Below, one piece after another: positions 32,607-40,508 of a stretch of 64,000 nucleotides of DNA (position 1 is the stretch's first letter; every line of letters starts with the position of its first letter). The notes beneath the pieces were generated by a model that saw nothing but the letters and a program-made list of their open reading frames with translations, was not told where the DNA came from and did not search any database. Both the position numbers and the translations under genes were made by a program. This DNA is from Runella limosa DSM 17973 (GTDB lineage: Bacteria; Bacteroidota; Bacteroidia; Cytophagales; Spirosomataceae): assembly GCF_000482465.1 (NCBI RefSeq), contig NZ_AXVJ01000025.1, forward strand, positions 248,001 to 312,000. Direction: 5' to 3'.

Positions 32607-34551
32607 CACTACCCTCATTTTCGCCTTTGTATTTCATCGACGATACTATTTCCTCGATTTTTACCCCGATTTTGTCCAGGCTAAACACCATACAGGAAGT
32701 TACACTTTTCCAATTTCCTGCAAAACGGTGGTTCGCCTTCGACTCCACAAACGCATCGCTATCTTTCAACTTGTCTTGCAAGGTGGTTCGGTTCAACCCA
32801 GCCTTGCGATAAATCCGAAAGTGATGCTCTAAGTACAGCGGATGAATGAGCGAAAAACGCAGGTAAAACAGGTTATCTCTAATCTCAAACTGATTACCAT
32901 CGGCTATCACCTTCGTACTGATTAGATGCTCCAGCACTCCCCAGAAGTTCGAGACCGCACCGCCCACGGCACGTTTCGAGCTTTGCTGGCGCAAAGTCTC
33001 ACGTAGAAACTTCGCCATTTCAAAATAATTAAACGGCCACGGTACCACGGGAGCAAGGGCCTTGTAGCAGGTCAAAAGCACCGCGTAGTTAGAAAACATA
33101 CGGTCGGGGGCCTTCACATCCTTGCAAAACACCCGAAACGAATCGAAGGTATTTCGGAACATCGCCCTGAACTGCTTGTCCAACATTTCGCGGTGTCGTA
33201 GCAGCTCCCCCGTCACAGTCGTGATGCCCTTTTCGTTCATTCGCATCAGGCGGTCGTAGTTGTCGCGTTGCTCTTTCGAGCGCTCATTCGAGTTCATTTC
33301 CAGCACGATAAGCCGTTGCAACAATGGATCATCATCGGCAGGGTAAAAGTTGCCGTCTATCACCACGCCGCTATTAATCGGCACCGTTTCCGTACCAAAT
33401 TTAGTATCCATCGACGCCCTTTCGTACCCAAAGCGGTCGTAAAAACCCGATAGGGTCTTAATCACCGAGATGTCCACGTCGCTCGTAAACTCGTTGAAAT
33501 ACACCATTGCATCCACGTACTGCGCCAACTTTCTGATTTTTGCCTTATCCGTGTTCGCCTTTTCCGAAATCTTGATGGGCGGTTGGGGTTTGCCCCACCA
33601 GGCTTGCAACGATTCGACCAACGTACCCTTTCCAGACCCCCCTTCGCCGTACAGAAACATCAGTGGAAAACGATTCATGTACGCAAAGATGTCCGAGCTG
33701 AACAAACAGGCCGTGGCGTAGAGCATCATAGCCGCGCCGTTCATGCCAAAAGTTTGGTAGAAAAGCGGTGCCCATTTCTGGAAACTCACCTTTGATTTGC
33801 CATCGTACCAGAATTTGCGCTCGTTTTGGTACTGATATTCGTCGGGCGGATTGGCATAAGGAATGTAGAAGCTCTCCTTCGAGTCTTCCACAATTCCGTA
33901 CTTATCCACAGGCCGAAACGTCCCGTCAAAAATCCCATTGGCAAACACAAAAAATTTGGAGCGTCGGTACCAGCCCAAAGTCTCGATTTGGAAACCTGGC
34001 TTTTCTTCATCGTAGAGCTTCCTAAGTACCTTTTGCAGGTCGGGAGACTTCCCCCAAAACGAGAAATTTCCCTGCATCGCCGCAAAATCCACAAACTTTT
34101 GCAAGCTCGTAAGCTGGTTAGTTTCACTGTCGGCAATCGCCTCACGGTTACGATCATTTACGAGCAAAACCACGCGTTTGGCGGTTCGCCCACGGTGAAT
34201 GTGGTACAGGATTCTGATGGTGAAATTGCTGATTTGGGTGTATTTAACCTCCTTGCCTATATACTCAATATTGGCTCGGTAGATACCCGTAGCCTTGCCT
34301 TCTCGCTCCACCATAATAATCCCATACTCGTGCGTATCATCTACCAGTTTTTTGGTTTGCTCCACCCCGTCGGGCATCGCATAATACCACGACCAATCCC
34401 TGTCAGACTCATCAGCTCCCTCGGCTACAGCAGTCGGAAGAACTTTTACTTTTTTCTCCTTTTTAGGCTTAGGTGCATGGTTTAGCGCTGTAGTTTTGGC
34501 TTGCTCCTTGACTTGTATTTTGTTTTTGATACTGGCTAAAAGATCCATCAC
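32542..34551 (-). CDS. Phage replicative helicase/primase-like (D5/SF3-type ATPase)
   Basis: In this 669-residue protein, Walker A is YGEGGSGKGT (301-310) and Walker B-like AMVYFNEF (about 348-355); the C-terminal 250 residues form a helical domain with a winged-helix-like segment (NHRFAGNWKSVTSCMVFSLD). The N-terminal 45 residues are basic and disordered. Residues 50-250 lack a zinc finger or toprim block, so primase activity is not shown. It ends directly at the iteron region, as in self-loading origin helicases. Confidence 0.75.
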   Translation of the reverse strand: MMDLLASIKNKIQVKEQAKTTALNHAPKPKKEKKVKVLPTAVAEGADESDRDWSWYYAMPDGVEQTKKLVDDTHEYGIIMVEREGKATGIYRANIEYIGKEVKYTQISNFTIRILYHIHRGRTAKRVVLLVNDRNREAIADSETNQLTSLQKFVDFAAMQGNFSFWGKSPDLQKVLRKLYDEEKPGFQIETLGWYRRSKFFVFANGIFDGTFRPVDKYGIVEDSKESFYIPYANPPDEYQYQNERKFWYDGKSKVSFQKWAPLFYQTFGMNGAAMMLYATACLFSSDIFAYMNRFPLMFLYGEGGSGKGTLVESLQAWWGKPQPPIKISEKANTDKAKIRKLAQYVDAMVYFNEFTSDVDISVIKTLSGFYDRFGYERASMDTKFGTETVPINSGVVIDGNFYPADDDPLLQRLIVLEMNSNERSKEQRDNYDRLMRMNEKGITTVTGELLRHREMLDKQFRAMFRNTFDSFRVFCKDVKAPDRMFSNYAVLLTCYKALAPVVPWPFNYFEMAKFLRETLRQQSSKRAVGGAVSNFWGVLEHLISTKVIADGNQFEIRDNLFYLRFSLIHPLYLEHHFRIYRKAGLNRTTLQDKLKDSDAFVESKANHRFAGNWKSVTSCMVFSLDKIGVKIEEIVSSMKYKGENEGSVPTLPYGEGQTPSQPAGHIPF

Positions 34552-35005
34552 CTATTGTTTTTTTACGTTCTTCCAAAATGGAATAGAGTTGATTTAGTCC
34601 GTTTTCCCAGTCTTGTTTATAGACGCGACTGGTTAATTCTTCCATGGACTCCAACCAAGCTTTTTGGTAGAATCCAAGCATGTTCAATTTTAGGCTATCC
34701 ATTTCGATTGTGGACAGCATTTTTTCCCGAAATACCTCCAAAGCTGTTTCAGATGCTTCGAGGAAAGCGACAATGATGGCTAAGCCGTGTTGGTGGTTAT
34801 CTACTTGCCAAGTGAGGCGTTTAACCTCGTCTAGCATCGCAGGATTATCGAAGGCTTTCTCTCTTGCCTGGTCCAACTTTCCCTGTAACTTTTCTTGATA
34901 TTCGACCTGTTTACGTAGCCAATACATTACATCGTTACGGGCTTGGTCAAAGTTTTCCAGCAGGATGATTTCTCGGTATTCGGCTAAAAAGTCATCCTTG
35001 ATCAT
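34469..35005 (-). CDS. Coiled-coil early protein
   Basis: This 178-residue protein is almost entirely helical (KQVEYQEKLQGKLDQAREKA and FREKMLSTIEMDSLKLNMLG). It overlaps the helicase start by 83 nt, so either its C-terminus or the helicase N-terminus is over-extended. A helicase-loader or recombination-partner role would fit the position but is not shown. Confidence 0.6.
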   Translation of the reverse strand: MIKDDFLAEYREIILLENFDQARNDVMYWLRKQVEYQEKLQGKLDQAREKAFDNPAMLDEVKRLTWQVDNHQHGLAIIVAFLEASETALEVFREKMLSTIEMDSLKLNMLGFYQKAWLESMEELTSRVYKQDWENGLNQLYSILEERKKTIGDGSFSQYQKQNTSQGASQNYSAKPCT

Positions 35006-35168
35006 GTGAAGTGCTATGAAGTACTACTTCAATTCCTATGCAAGACTCCTCGAAGCTATGTGCTTCAATACAGGCATTATGAAAAACTTCACGTTGGTAA
35101 TCCCCAGAAACGAACTTAACTATTGTCTTTTTTTTAGGGAATCTATAGGTTACTTTAAAAAGTCTCAT
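34992..35168 (-). CDS. Very small early protein
   Basis: A 58-residue ORF starts at ATG 35168, 4 nt after the previous gene's end, and overlaps the next gene by 14 nt. Sequence begins MRLFKVTYRFPKKKTIVKFV, a beta-rich basic protein, with HNACIEAHSFEESCIGIEVV following. Tight packing on both sides supports it. Function unknown. Confidence 0.55.
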   Translation of the reverse strand: MRLFKVTYRFPKKKTIVKFVSGDYQREVFHNACIEAHSFEESCIGIEVVLHSTSHDQG

Positions 35169-35172
35169 TGTA

Positions 35173-35424
35173 TTAAATGTCGAAAAAGGTTAATAAATAG
35201 TTGAGTCTTAGCGCTTCCTGCTGGTAGCTCCACGTCAAGTTGGGATAACAAAATCGGCGTGGCAGGTCGCGGATGGCATCGTGCAAAATTCGTCGGCAGG
35301 CCCCGCGCTGGGGCTCGCTGAAAAACTTAAATTTCCCACTTCTAACAGCGTCTTCTACGCTGTTCACATCGAATGGTGTCGCAATGCGCAACACATTATT
35401 ACGCTGCTTCATAGAGTGTAGCAT
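35173..35424 (-). CDS. Small basic early protein
   Basis: This 83-residue protein starts at ATG 35424; a second Met at 35412 is also possible. Contains SGKFKFFSEPQRGACRRILH and RDLPRRFCYPNLTWSYQQEA, an Arg-rich segment. Overlaps the previous gene. Function unknown. Confidence 0.6.
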   Translation of the reverse strand: MLHSMKQRNNVLRIATPFDVNSVEDAVRSGKFKFFSEPQRGACRRILHDAIRDLPRRFCYPNLTWSYQQEALRLNYLLTFFDI

Positions 35425-35755
35425 ATAATACCAGGTTACGTTTCACTTTTCCGCACATCATGTACGCAGATTCAAAAAATTGAGGGTTGATTTTCGACGC
35501 AACTTCCGCCACTTCCACCATCATATCATCGTACCAATTGACGATACGAAGAAGAACGTCCATTTCTGCTTGACTAAAAATGATATAGGTACTACCTATC
35601 GTTTTGGTGCGATAGATACGCTCCAAGGCATCCCCTAAAACCTGATGGGATTGAGTATCTACTACATGATTGTAGTCGCTGTGCTGCATGATGGTGTATG
35701 CCATGCAGTAGAGCATTCCCCACTCGTCGCCGCGCTGCCATACTTTCTTACACAT
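35399..35755 (-). CDS. Hypothetical early protein
   Basis: This 118-residue protein starts at ATG 35755 (MCKKVWQRGDEWGMLYCMAY), overlapping the upstream stop by 8 nt; the frame to 35833 merely runs antisense through it. Helical protein with two Cys/Met-rich stretches. Function unknown. Confidence 0.6.
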   Translation of the reverse strand: MCKKVWQRGDEWGMLYCMAYTIMQHSDYNHVVDTQSHQVLGDALERIYRTKTIGSTYIIFSQAEMDVLLRIVNWYDDMMVEVAEVASKINPQFFESAYMMCGKVKRNLVLYATLYEAA

Positions 35756-35975
35756 TGTCGTCAAGTTGTTGAATGTTAATGATATAATTCTCAACTGTGC
35801 GTTTAGCGATGTTATCAGTAGGAGCGTGCGCAAGCTCTACGCGCCTATCGTTTAGCATTGCCCAGGGGCAGTACCAGCCATTTAGGTAATTTACACCTCC
35901 CAAAATATAGGAGGTTGTCTCATTTACAAGCACTTGCTTGTTCTCTGAGAATTTCCAAGTTGTGTTAGCAGTCAT
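35748..35975 (-). CDS. Small early protein
   Basis: This 75-residue protein is beta-rich (NKQVLVNETTSYILGGVNYL), with GWYCPWAMLN and a helical end. It starts 106 nt after the preceding gene; that gap has a short GTGAGGT/ACCTCAC hairpin (36053-36073) that may attenuate transcription. Function unknown. Confidence 0.6.
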   Translation of the reverse strand: MTANTTWKFSENKQVLVNETTSYILGGVNYLNGWYCPWAMLNDRRVELAHAPTDNIAKRTVENYIINIQQLDDNV

Positions 35976-36081
35976 GATTAAACAGTTTACTTTTTTAATT
36001 TAAATCTTAGTAAAAATGGTAACATGGCTATACAGCCAATAATTAAAACCAAGTGAGGTAGATGAAACCTCACGAAAAAAA

Positions 36082-36522
36082 TCACTTTTTGTAGCGTCTC
36101 CATTCCTCAGGGCGTTTATTCGTGTAAGTGCGCATTACGCGCTCAAACGGAAGCACATCTTCCGTCAATCCATGTTCTGTGCAAAAAGCCTCGTAGCCCT
36201 TAATTAGCTCTTTGGCGTCGGCCATTCGTGCGTGTACTTCGATGCGAAGTTGCGCTTCTGCAATCTCGTTGAACAGGAATGTTTCAAGCTCGTTCAGAAG
36301 TTCACGTCTTCTAGTCCAGTGGACATCTACCTCGGTTACGATAGGCAGGATGTTCGGATAGAATACTACTTTCCGACTCGCGGATATGTAGCAGGTCGCT
36401 TTTTCAACAGTAAGGGTTTTTTTCAGCCAAGTGTGTACAGGCCCTTCCGACAATGTAAGTATCCGAGTTTGACTTTTGGTCAAATAAGAATAGACAAGGT
36501 CTGTTACTTGGATGGTTCTCAT
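36082..36522 (-). CDS. Hypothetical early protein
   Basis: This 146-residue helical protein contains LTKSQTRILTLSEGPVHTWL and a charged C-terminus (RTYTNKRPEEWRRYKK). Its start overlaps the previous stop (ATGA). Second gene of the early operon, so a regulatory or replication-control role is possible; family unknown. Confidence 0.65.
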   Translation of the reverse strand: MRTIQVTDLVYSYLTKSQTRILTLSEGPVHTWLKKTLTVEKATCYISASRKVVFYPNILPIVTEVDVHWTRRRELLNELETFLFNEIAEAQLRIEVHARMADAKELIKGYEAFCTEHGLTEDVLPFERVMRTYTNKRPEEWRRYKK

Positions 36523-36830
36523 TTTTGAACTAGACTTTTAGACTTCCAGCGTTGGAAGACGGTTTTAGCTATGGGCTTCGGTACGTTGATCATTTCTTCT
36601 AAGGCGATTACCACCTCCCTCGTTTTTTGTAAGCCCGCTCTCCCTCTTTTCACCGCGAACATTACCATCGTTGATTCATATGAATCAAAACTAGAATTGT
36701 GTTCAACCAAAGTCTTCATCCAGTTTTTAGGGCATTTCGGTAAGACTTCCTTAAACCGTTTACGCCAGTAATTGGTATCGAATTCGTCACTTTCTGACCG
36801 TTTACTCATATTGTTTTGCTTTTTGGTCAT
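36519..36830 (-). CDS. First early gene, small basic protein
   Basis: This 103-residue protein starts at MTKKQNNMSKRS (36830; 36809 also possible). The Met at 36869 lies inside the predicted -7 box and cannot be used. Contains WRKRFKEVLPKCPKNWMKTL and a C-terminal helix pair, hinting at DNA binding. As the first gene from the controlled early promoter it may be a Cro-like or antirepressor-type regulator. Confidence 0.6.
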   Translation of the reverse strand: MTKKQNNMSKRSESDEFDTNYWRKRFKEVLPKCPKNWMKTLVEHNSSFDSYESTMVMFAVKRGRAGLQKTREVVIALEEMINVPKPIAKTVFQRWKSKSLVQK

Positions 36831-36866
36831 TGTCTGTGCATTTTTGTCTGTGCGTTTTTGTCGAGA

Positions 36867-36912
36867 CAAATATAGTTCGGCTTAACACATATCGCAAGTG
36901 TTTAACACATAT
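36867..36912 (-). promoter_or_regulatory. Early promoter with two TTAACACATAT operators
   Basis: On the minus strand CTTG at 36895-36898, a 20-nt spacer, then TATATTTG at 36867-36874: a Bacteroidota promoter. Direct repeats TTAACACATAT at 36882-36892 and 36902-36912 (20-bp period) flank the -33 element; TGTTTAACA (36899-36907) is palindromic. Direct TGTGC/TGTCTG repeats (36831-36870) lie in the leader. Confidence 0.65.
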
Positions 36913-36923
36913 TTTTACACATC

Positions 36924-37304
36924 ATGACGCAATTTGGAAAGAATCTAAACAGACTTTTAACAGAAAAAAAAATAAGCCAGAAGGAGTTGGCGGAATTGGT
37001 AGGAGTAAGACAATCAACCGTTTCGGATTGGCTTACAAAGGGCGCGAAGCCAAGGAAGGATGAAATATTACAAAAGTTAGCTTCTGTATTACAAGTAACA
37101 GTTGCTCAACTGTTTGAGGAGCAAATAAAAAAAGAAGGGGTTGTGTACAGAGGGGAAGAAGTTATAATGTCAAAAAAACTATATGAAGCCAGAGAAGCAG
37201 AGATAGAATATCTCCGAAAAATAATTACTCTTCAAAACGATAATGCGAAGCTTAAAAATATTGAAGATGTTTCTGTCAAGACACAACTAGACACCACGCA
37301 TTAA
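36924..37304 (+). CDS. XRE-family phage repressor (HTH), non-cleavable
   Basis: This 126-residue protein has a HTH_3 domain at residues 1-65: NLNRLLTEKKISQKELAELV, GVRQSTVSDWLTKGAKPRKD and ASVLQVTVAQLFEE. A coiled coil (LYEAREAEIEYLRKIITLQN) follows and probably mediates dimerisation. There is no S24 peptidase part, so induction is not by self-cleavage. It is divergent from the early operon, with operator repeats between. Confidence 0.85.
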   Translation: MTQFGKNLNRLLTEKKISQKELAELVGVRQSTVSDWLTKGAKPRKDEILQKLASVLQVTVAQLFEEQIKKEGVVYRGEEVIMSKKLYEAREAEIEYLRKIITLQNDNAKLKNIEDVSVKTQLDTTH

Positions 37305-37480
37305 AGACTAAGTTATATGCTATTTAACGAGAGAAACTAACTTTTTGTTTCAAAAAAGTGGAAGGCTATAGTTTTTTCTAAAACCTTTCCAAAATACACA
37401 CATAAGTACCTGATAATGAGCATCGGTTAAAGTCCTTGTCCGCCAACCGAAGCCTCTCAAGCAATTGAGAGGCTTTTTTG
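37305..37480 (+). terminator. Repressor terminator and candidate prophage right junction
   Basis: AGCCTCTCAA (37451-37460) and TTGAGAGGCT (37465-37474) followed by T6 form a strong terminator. Just before it, a tRNA T-arm/acceptor-like string GGTTAAAGTCCTTGTCCGCC (37424-37443) is a possible attachment core, flanked by CGGTT/AACCG. The junction cannot be verified because the left end is outside the window. Confidence 0.5.
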
Positions 37481-37518
37481 TTTATTAACCTGCTTCTAGC
37501 TGTGGGCAAAAAACAAAA

Positions 37519-37544
37519 AGCCCCGACGAAAAAGCATCGGGGCT
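37519..37544 (-). terminator. Terminator of the redox operon
   Basis: AGCCCCGA (37519-37526) and TCGGGGCT (37537-37544); leftward the stem is followed by TTTTTGTTTTTTG. It lies after the DUF3570 gene. Confidence 0.8.
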
Positions 37545-37572
37545 ACTAAGGTATAAAAACGGAAACCTAATT

Positions 37573-38775
37573 TTACTTCAACTTCATTGCCAGCGTAATG
37601 CTGTTGCCCACCATGCCTGTGCTACGCATATAATGCCCATAACGCACCTCAATGGTATTCCAATGTTTGATTCCAAACATACCACCTGGCGGCGCAAACC
37701 GAAGCCCCATGCCTACGAAATGGCTAGTAAAACCCGAAATATCATAGTCGCTGGTATAATACGTTTCGGTGACCTGGTGCTGGGCGTACGGTTTGAAGTA
37801 ACGCACGGCGGTTTGGTTGCTAAACCGATAAAACGGACTAACTGAGAAAAACGGCGTCGCTTTGTACGAAGCTTCTACGTTAACAGTATGCGCCGTCATT
37901 CCCCAATCGTCGTTGTAGAACCGATAAAACCCCCGCAAAATAAGGCGGTCGCCTGCAAAGTAGCTGATACGTGCTCCCACGGGTAGTTTGAAACGACTTC
38001 CAGGTAGTTTTTCTACCGTATGTGAACCATTCGTAAAATATACTCGGTGATATGGCGTACTGAGCAGTCCCTGTTGAAAAGAAGGCTCTACCGTAAAGAG
38101 TACTTGCAAACGTTTATTGATAACCTGCGAAAGCGACAGCGCTAAATTGTACGAATTTCGTGGTTTGTAAGCCACAGGATCACGGTCTCCTTCGGCCGCA
38201 GAGCCATAGCCCGATGGGCGTAGTTCGGAGGGAAGAATCGCCGTCCAAGTATCAAAAAATGCCCCTGCTTTTAGGCTAAACTCACGGTTATTGTCTTTCG
38301 ATGACTTAGAAAAACTAAGGTTTATCCCGTGCGATTGATAGTCGTATTCGGTCGAATAAGAATAACTTATGCCCCTCGTGGTATGCGTAGCATCGTCTTT
38401 TACGCTCCACGAAAGCGACGGATAAACGTGCGTATCGCTGCGCGAGGCCGACGAAACCGTCAACGGGTCGATATTATCGGAGGAAGCGGAAGTATAATGG
38501 TCGATGTTGAAATCGGCCACGATGCTGTGTTGGCGGCTTTTTCGGTCAATAAACGACAATTTCAAATCAATCGAATTGGCAAAATCGCCTAATTTTTCGG
38601 TACCTATTCCCCCCGTCACGGCTGAGTTATTCCCATCTTGTCCGTAATAGCTACTGACCAAGTTTACTTCGTCGATTCTGAGTTTACGCTTTTCGTAGGT
38701 GTCTTTTTCGGATTGGGCATAGCCTCCCCGAAGCAGCCCCGCGAGCAGCCCTACACTGATGATGATTTTTTTCAT
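37573..38775 (-). CDS. DUF3570 outer-membrane beta-barrel protein
   Basis: This 400-residue protein has a signal peptide MKKIIISVGLLAGLLRGGYAQ and about 16 alternating amphipathic strands with aromatic girdles (HVYPSLSWSVKDDATHT, VLFTVEPSFQQGLLSTPYHR, YFKPYAQHQVTETYYTSDYD), ending in a barrel-like strand (GNSITLAMKLK). It belongs to the DUF3570 family of outer-membrane proteins that travel with ApbE and DUF4266 genes. Last gene of the five-gene redox operon; probably a porin or conduit for it. Confidence 0.8.
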   Translation of the reverse strand: MKKIIISVGLLAGLLRGGYAQSEKDTYEKRKLRIDEVNLVSSYYGQDGNNSAVTGGIGTEKLGDFANSIDLKLSFIDRKSRQHSIVADFNIDHYTSASSDNIDPLTVSSASRSDTHVYPSLSWSVKDDATHTTRGISYSYSTEYDYQSHGINLSFSKSSKDNNREFSLKAGAFFDTWTAILPSELRPSGYGSAAEGDRDPVAYKPRNSYNLALSLSQVINKRLQVLFTVEPSFQQGLLSTPYHRVYFTNGSHTVEKLPGSRFKLPVGARISYFAGDRLILRGFYRFYNDDWGMTAHTVNVEASYKATPFFSVSPFYRFSNQTAVRYFKPYAQHQVTETYYTSDYDISGFTSHFVGMGLRFAPPGGMFGIKHWNTIEVRYGHYMRSTGMVGNSITLAMKLK

Positions 38776-38813
38776 TAAAATTTACGATGAAAGATACATA
38801 GGTAGAAAATACG

Positions 38814-39035
38814 CTAGTTACAACCACAGCCACCGCCGCTTTTGCCACCATTGGCTCCTGAAGCTCCCTCCCGATAGAGGTAAAAACTTTGCTCAAACTT
38901 TTCAGACTTGCGGGCCGACAATTCCATTTCGGAGTCATTGATACGGCTCTTTTGGTATTCTTTCACCGTCACGCAAGAGGTCATACTTCCCACAACCAGA
39001 GCGAAGATGAACCCATATTTCAACTGCTTTTTCAT
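38814..39035 (-). CDS. DUF4266 small Cys-rich lipoprotein
   Basis: This 73-residue protein starts at ATG 39035. The lipobox VGSMTSC marks an SPII lipoprotein. The C-terminus EGASGANGGKSGGGCGCN has the conserved Gly-Cys tail of DUF4266. The EGASGA stretch recalls ApbE target motifs (D-x-x-S-G-A-T) but lacks the modified Thr/Ser, so flavinylation is only a possibility; metal binding by the CxC tail is another. It sits between ApbE and the barrel gene. Confidence 0.75.
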   Translation of the reverse strand: MKKQLKYGFIFALVVGSMTSCVTVKEYQKSRINDSEMELSARKSEKFEQSFYLYREGASGANGGKSGGGCGCN

Positions 39036-39100
39036 AGGATTTGGATTAATCTGATTGGCCTTCATTTTCAAATTGCCGAATTGGCAAATTGAAAAATTGC

Positions 39101-40027
39101 CTAACTGATTTTGATATTTTTTGAGGTAAACACACGATTTGTATCATCAATAATGACGCAGGCCATTCCTTGCATCTGGTTAATTAAATCTAACCCAACT
39201 CGGACGCCCATCACAGTTACGGGCGTGGCCATGGCATCTGCAATTTCGGCATTGGGACAAATAATCGTCACACTTTTAATCCCTGATACGGGCAAGCCCG
39301 TTTTGGGGTCAATCGTATGTGAATATTTCTTCCCCCCTATCATTACATATTTTTCGTAATTCCCCGAAGTGGCGACTGAAATGTTGCTGATGTTGAAGTA
39401 CGAAAAAGGTTGTTCTTTGGCATCGGGATGAGCGATTCCAATCGTCCAAGGTTCGCCGTTGGGCTGAGTCCCCCAAGTGGTCAAGTCTCCCGACGCATTC
39501 ACAATTCCGTTTTCTACACCTCGTTGCATCATCAGCCTTTTGGCCATTTCGGCGGCGTATCCTTTGCCTATACCGCCAAAACCTATACGCATTCCCTTTT
39601 CTTTCAAAAAGACGCTACCTTCTGCTTCGCCCAAAATCACATTGCGGTAATTGATCAGTCGCACCATTTGGCGGGCGGTTTTGGGGTCGGGTAAGGCCGT
39701 CATTTGGGTATCAAAATTCCACAAACTCTTGTCTATCGACCCGTACGTAATGTCAAATGCGCCTTGGGTAACCTCCGAGATTCGCAGCGACCGCTTTACT
39801 AATTCAAACACTTCTCGATCTACTTTTACGGGCGAAATTCCTGCGTTGGCGTTGATTCGATTGGTCTGGCTATTGTCGTTGAAGGTAGTAAAAAGCGCTT
39901 CAATCCGTTGAATTTCAGCTATTGCCTCATCAATTCGCGCTTGTGCCCAAGTTTCATTTTCTGATACAGCGCTGATTTCGAAACGATTGCCCATCAATCG
40001 ACACACGCGTTTGTGCAAGGTTTTCAA
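39101..40027 (-). CDS. apbE: FAD:protein FMN transferase (ApbE)
   Basis: This 308-residue enzyme covalently attaches FMN to Ser/Thr of partner proteins. Family motifs: RLMGNRFEISA near the start, FDITYGSIDKSLW, GFGGIGKGYAAEMA, GIVNASGDLTTWG, KKYSHTIDPKTGLPVSG and AEIADAMATPVTVMG (FAD and Mg binding). No clear signal peptide is seen, unusual for a periplasmic ApbE. Its substrate may be encoded elsewhere. Co-transcribed with DUF4266, DUF3570 and thioredoxin genes. Confidence 0.9.
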   Translation of the reverse strand: MKTLHKRVCRLMGNRFEISAVSENETWAQARIDEAIAEIQRIEALFTTFNDNSQTNRINANAGISPVKVDREVFELVKRSLRISEVTQGAFDITYGSIDKSLWNFDTQMTALPDPKTARQMVRLINYRNVILGEAEGSVFLKEKGMRIGFGGIGKGYAAEMAKRLMMQRGVENGIVNASGDLTTWGTQPNGEPWTIGIAHPDAKEQPFSYFNISNISVATSGNYEKYVMIGGKKYSHTIDPKTGLPVSGIKSVTIICPNAEIADAMATPVTVMGVRVGLDLINQMQGMACVIIDDTNRVFTSKNIKIS

Positions 40028-40040
40028 GTAAAGACGGCGT

Positions 40041-40484
40041 TTATTGTTTGCTGTTGATCACGGCATCAATATCATTGATAAGCGACTGGGTACTCATTGA
40101 TGCTGGGTATCCTTCCCATTCTTTCACAACTTTGCCATGGGCATCTACCAAGACAGTCAGCGGAAACTTTCCCTGAGAATTGTATTTGTCGGCCAACGAT
40201 TCATTGTGGAAGGTCAGTTTTGCTTCTAACTGATTTTTTTTCAAACGGGGAAAATCTGCCCTTACCAACACCAAATGCTGAGACGCATATTGTTCAAAAT
40301 CAGCGGATTCAAAAATATCTTTTTTCAACTTAATGCAAGGCCCACACCAGTCAGAACCACAGAAGTTCAATAAGATGTATTTGTGAGCTTGATTGGCTTC
40401 GTTTTGAGCCTTAGAAAAATCGTTGCCCCATTGCGGAGCGGCCAGCCACAATGTGCTGATGAGAAGTGACGTGATAAATTTCAT
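40041..40484 (-). CDS. Secreted thioredoxin-family protein
   Basis: This 147-residue protein has a signal peptide (MKFITSLLISTLWLAAPQ) and thioredoxin fold with GSDWCGPCIKLKKDIF at the active site (CGPC). The C-terminal half has FPLTVLVDAHGKVVKEWEGY (cis-Pro strand). A periplasmic reductase or oxidase in a redox operon, probably servicing the cysteines of DUF4266 or the Rieske protein. Confidence 0.85.
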   Translation of the reverse strand: MKFITSLLISTLWLAAPQWGNDFSKAQNEANQAHKYILLNFCGSDWCGPCIKLKKDIFESADFEQYASQHLVLVRADFPRLKKNQLEAKLTFHNESLADKYNSQGKFPLTVLVDAHGKVVKEWEGYPASMSTQSLINDIDAVINSKQ

Positions 40485-40508
40485 GGTTAATGGAGGAAGA
40501 AAGTTTGA

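Larger units (their letters stand above)
1..37480. mobile_element. Prophage (tailed phage), left end outside window
   Basis: Nearly contiguous minus-strand operons encode repressor control, replication helicase, S49 prohead protease, capsid, terminase, portal, tail fibres, holin, endolysin and spanin-like proteins, with start/stop overlaps of 1-17 nt typical of phage. The right limit is placed after the repressor gene and its terminator, where a host envelope operon begins. The left limit is not seen, because a tail gene continues past base 1. No integrase and no tape-measure protein are present, so at least one more module lies to the left. Gene order is atypical: the capsid block precedes the terminase and portal in the direction of transcription. 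Confidence 0.93.

Noticed and set aside
35016-35204. Plus-strand ORF of 62 residues
   Set aside because: It is the complement of the coupled minus-strand gene at 34992-35168.
37424-37443. Intact tRNA or tmRNA gene
   Set aside because: Only a possible 3' end is present; the T-stem does not pair and no cloverleaf can be folded upstream.
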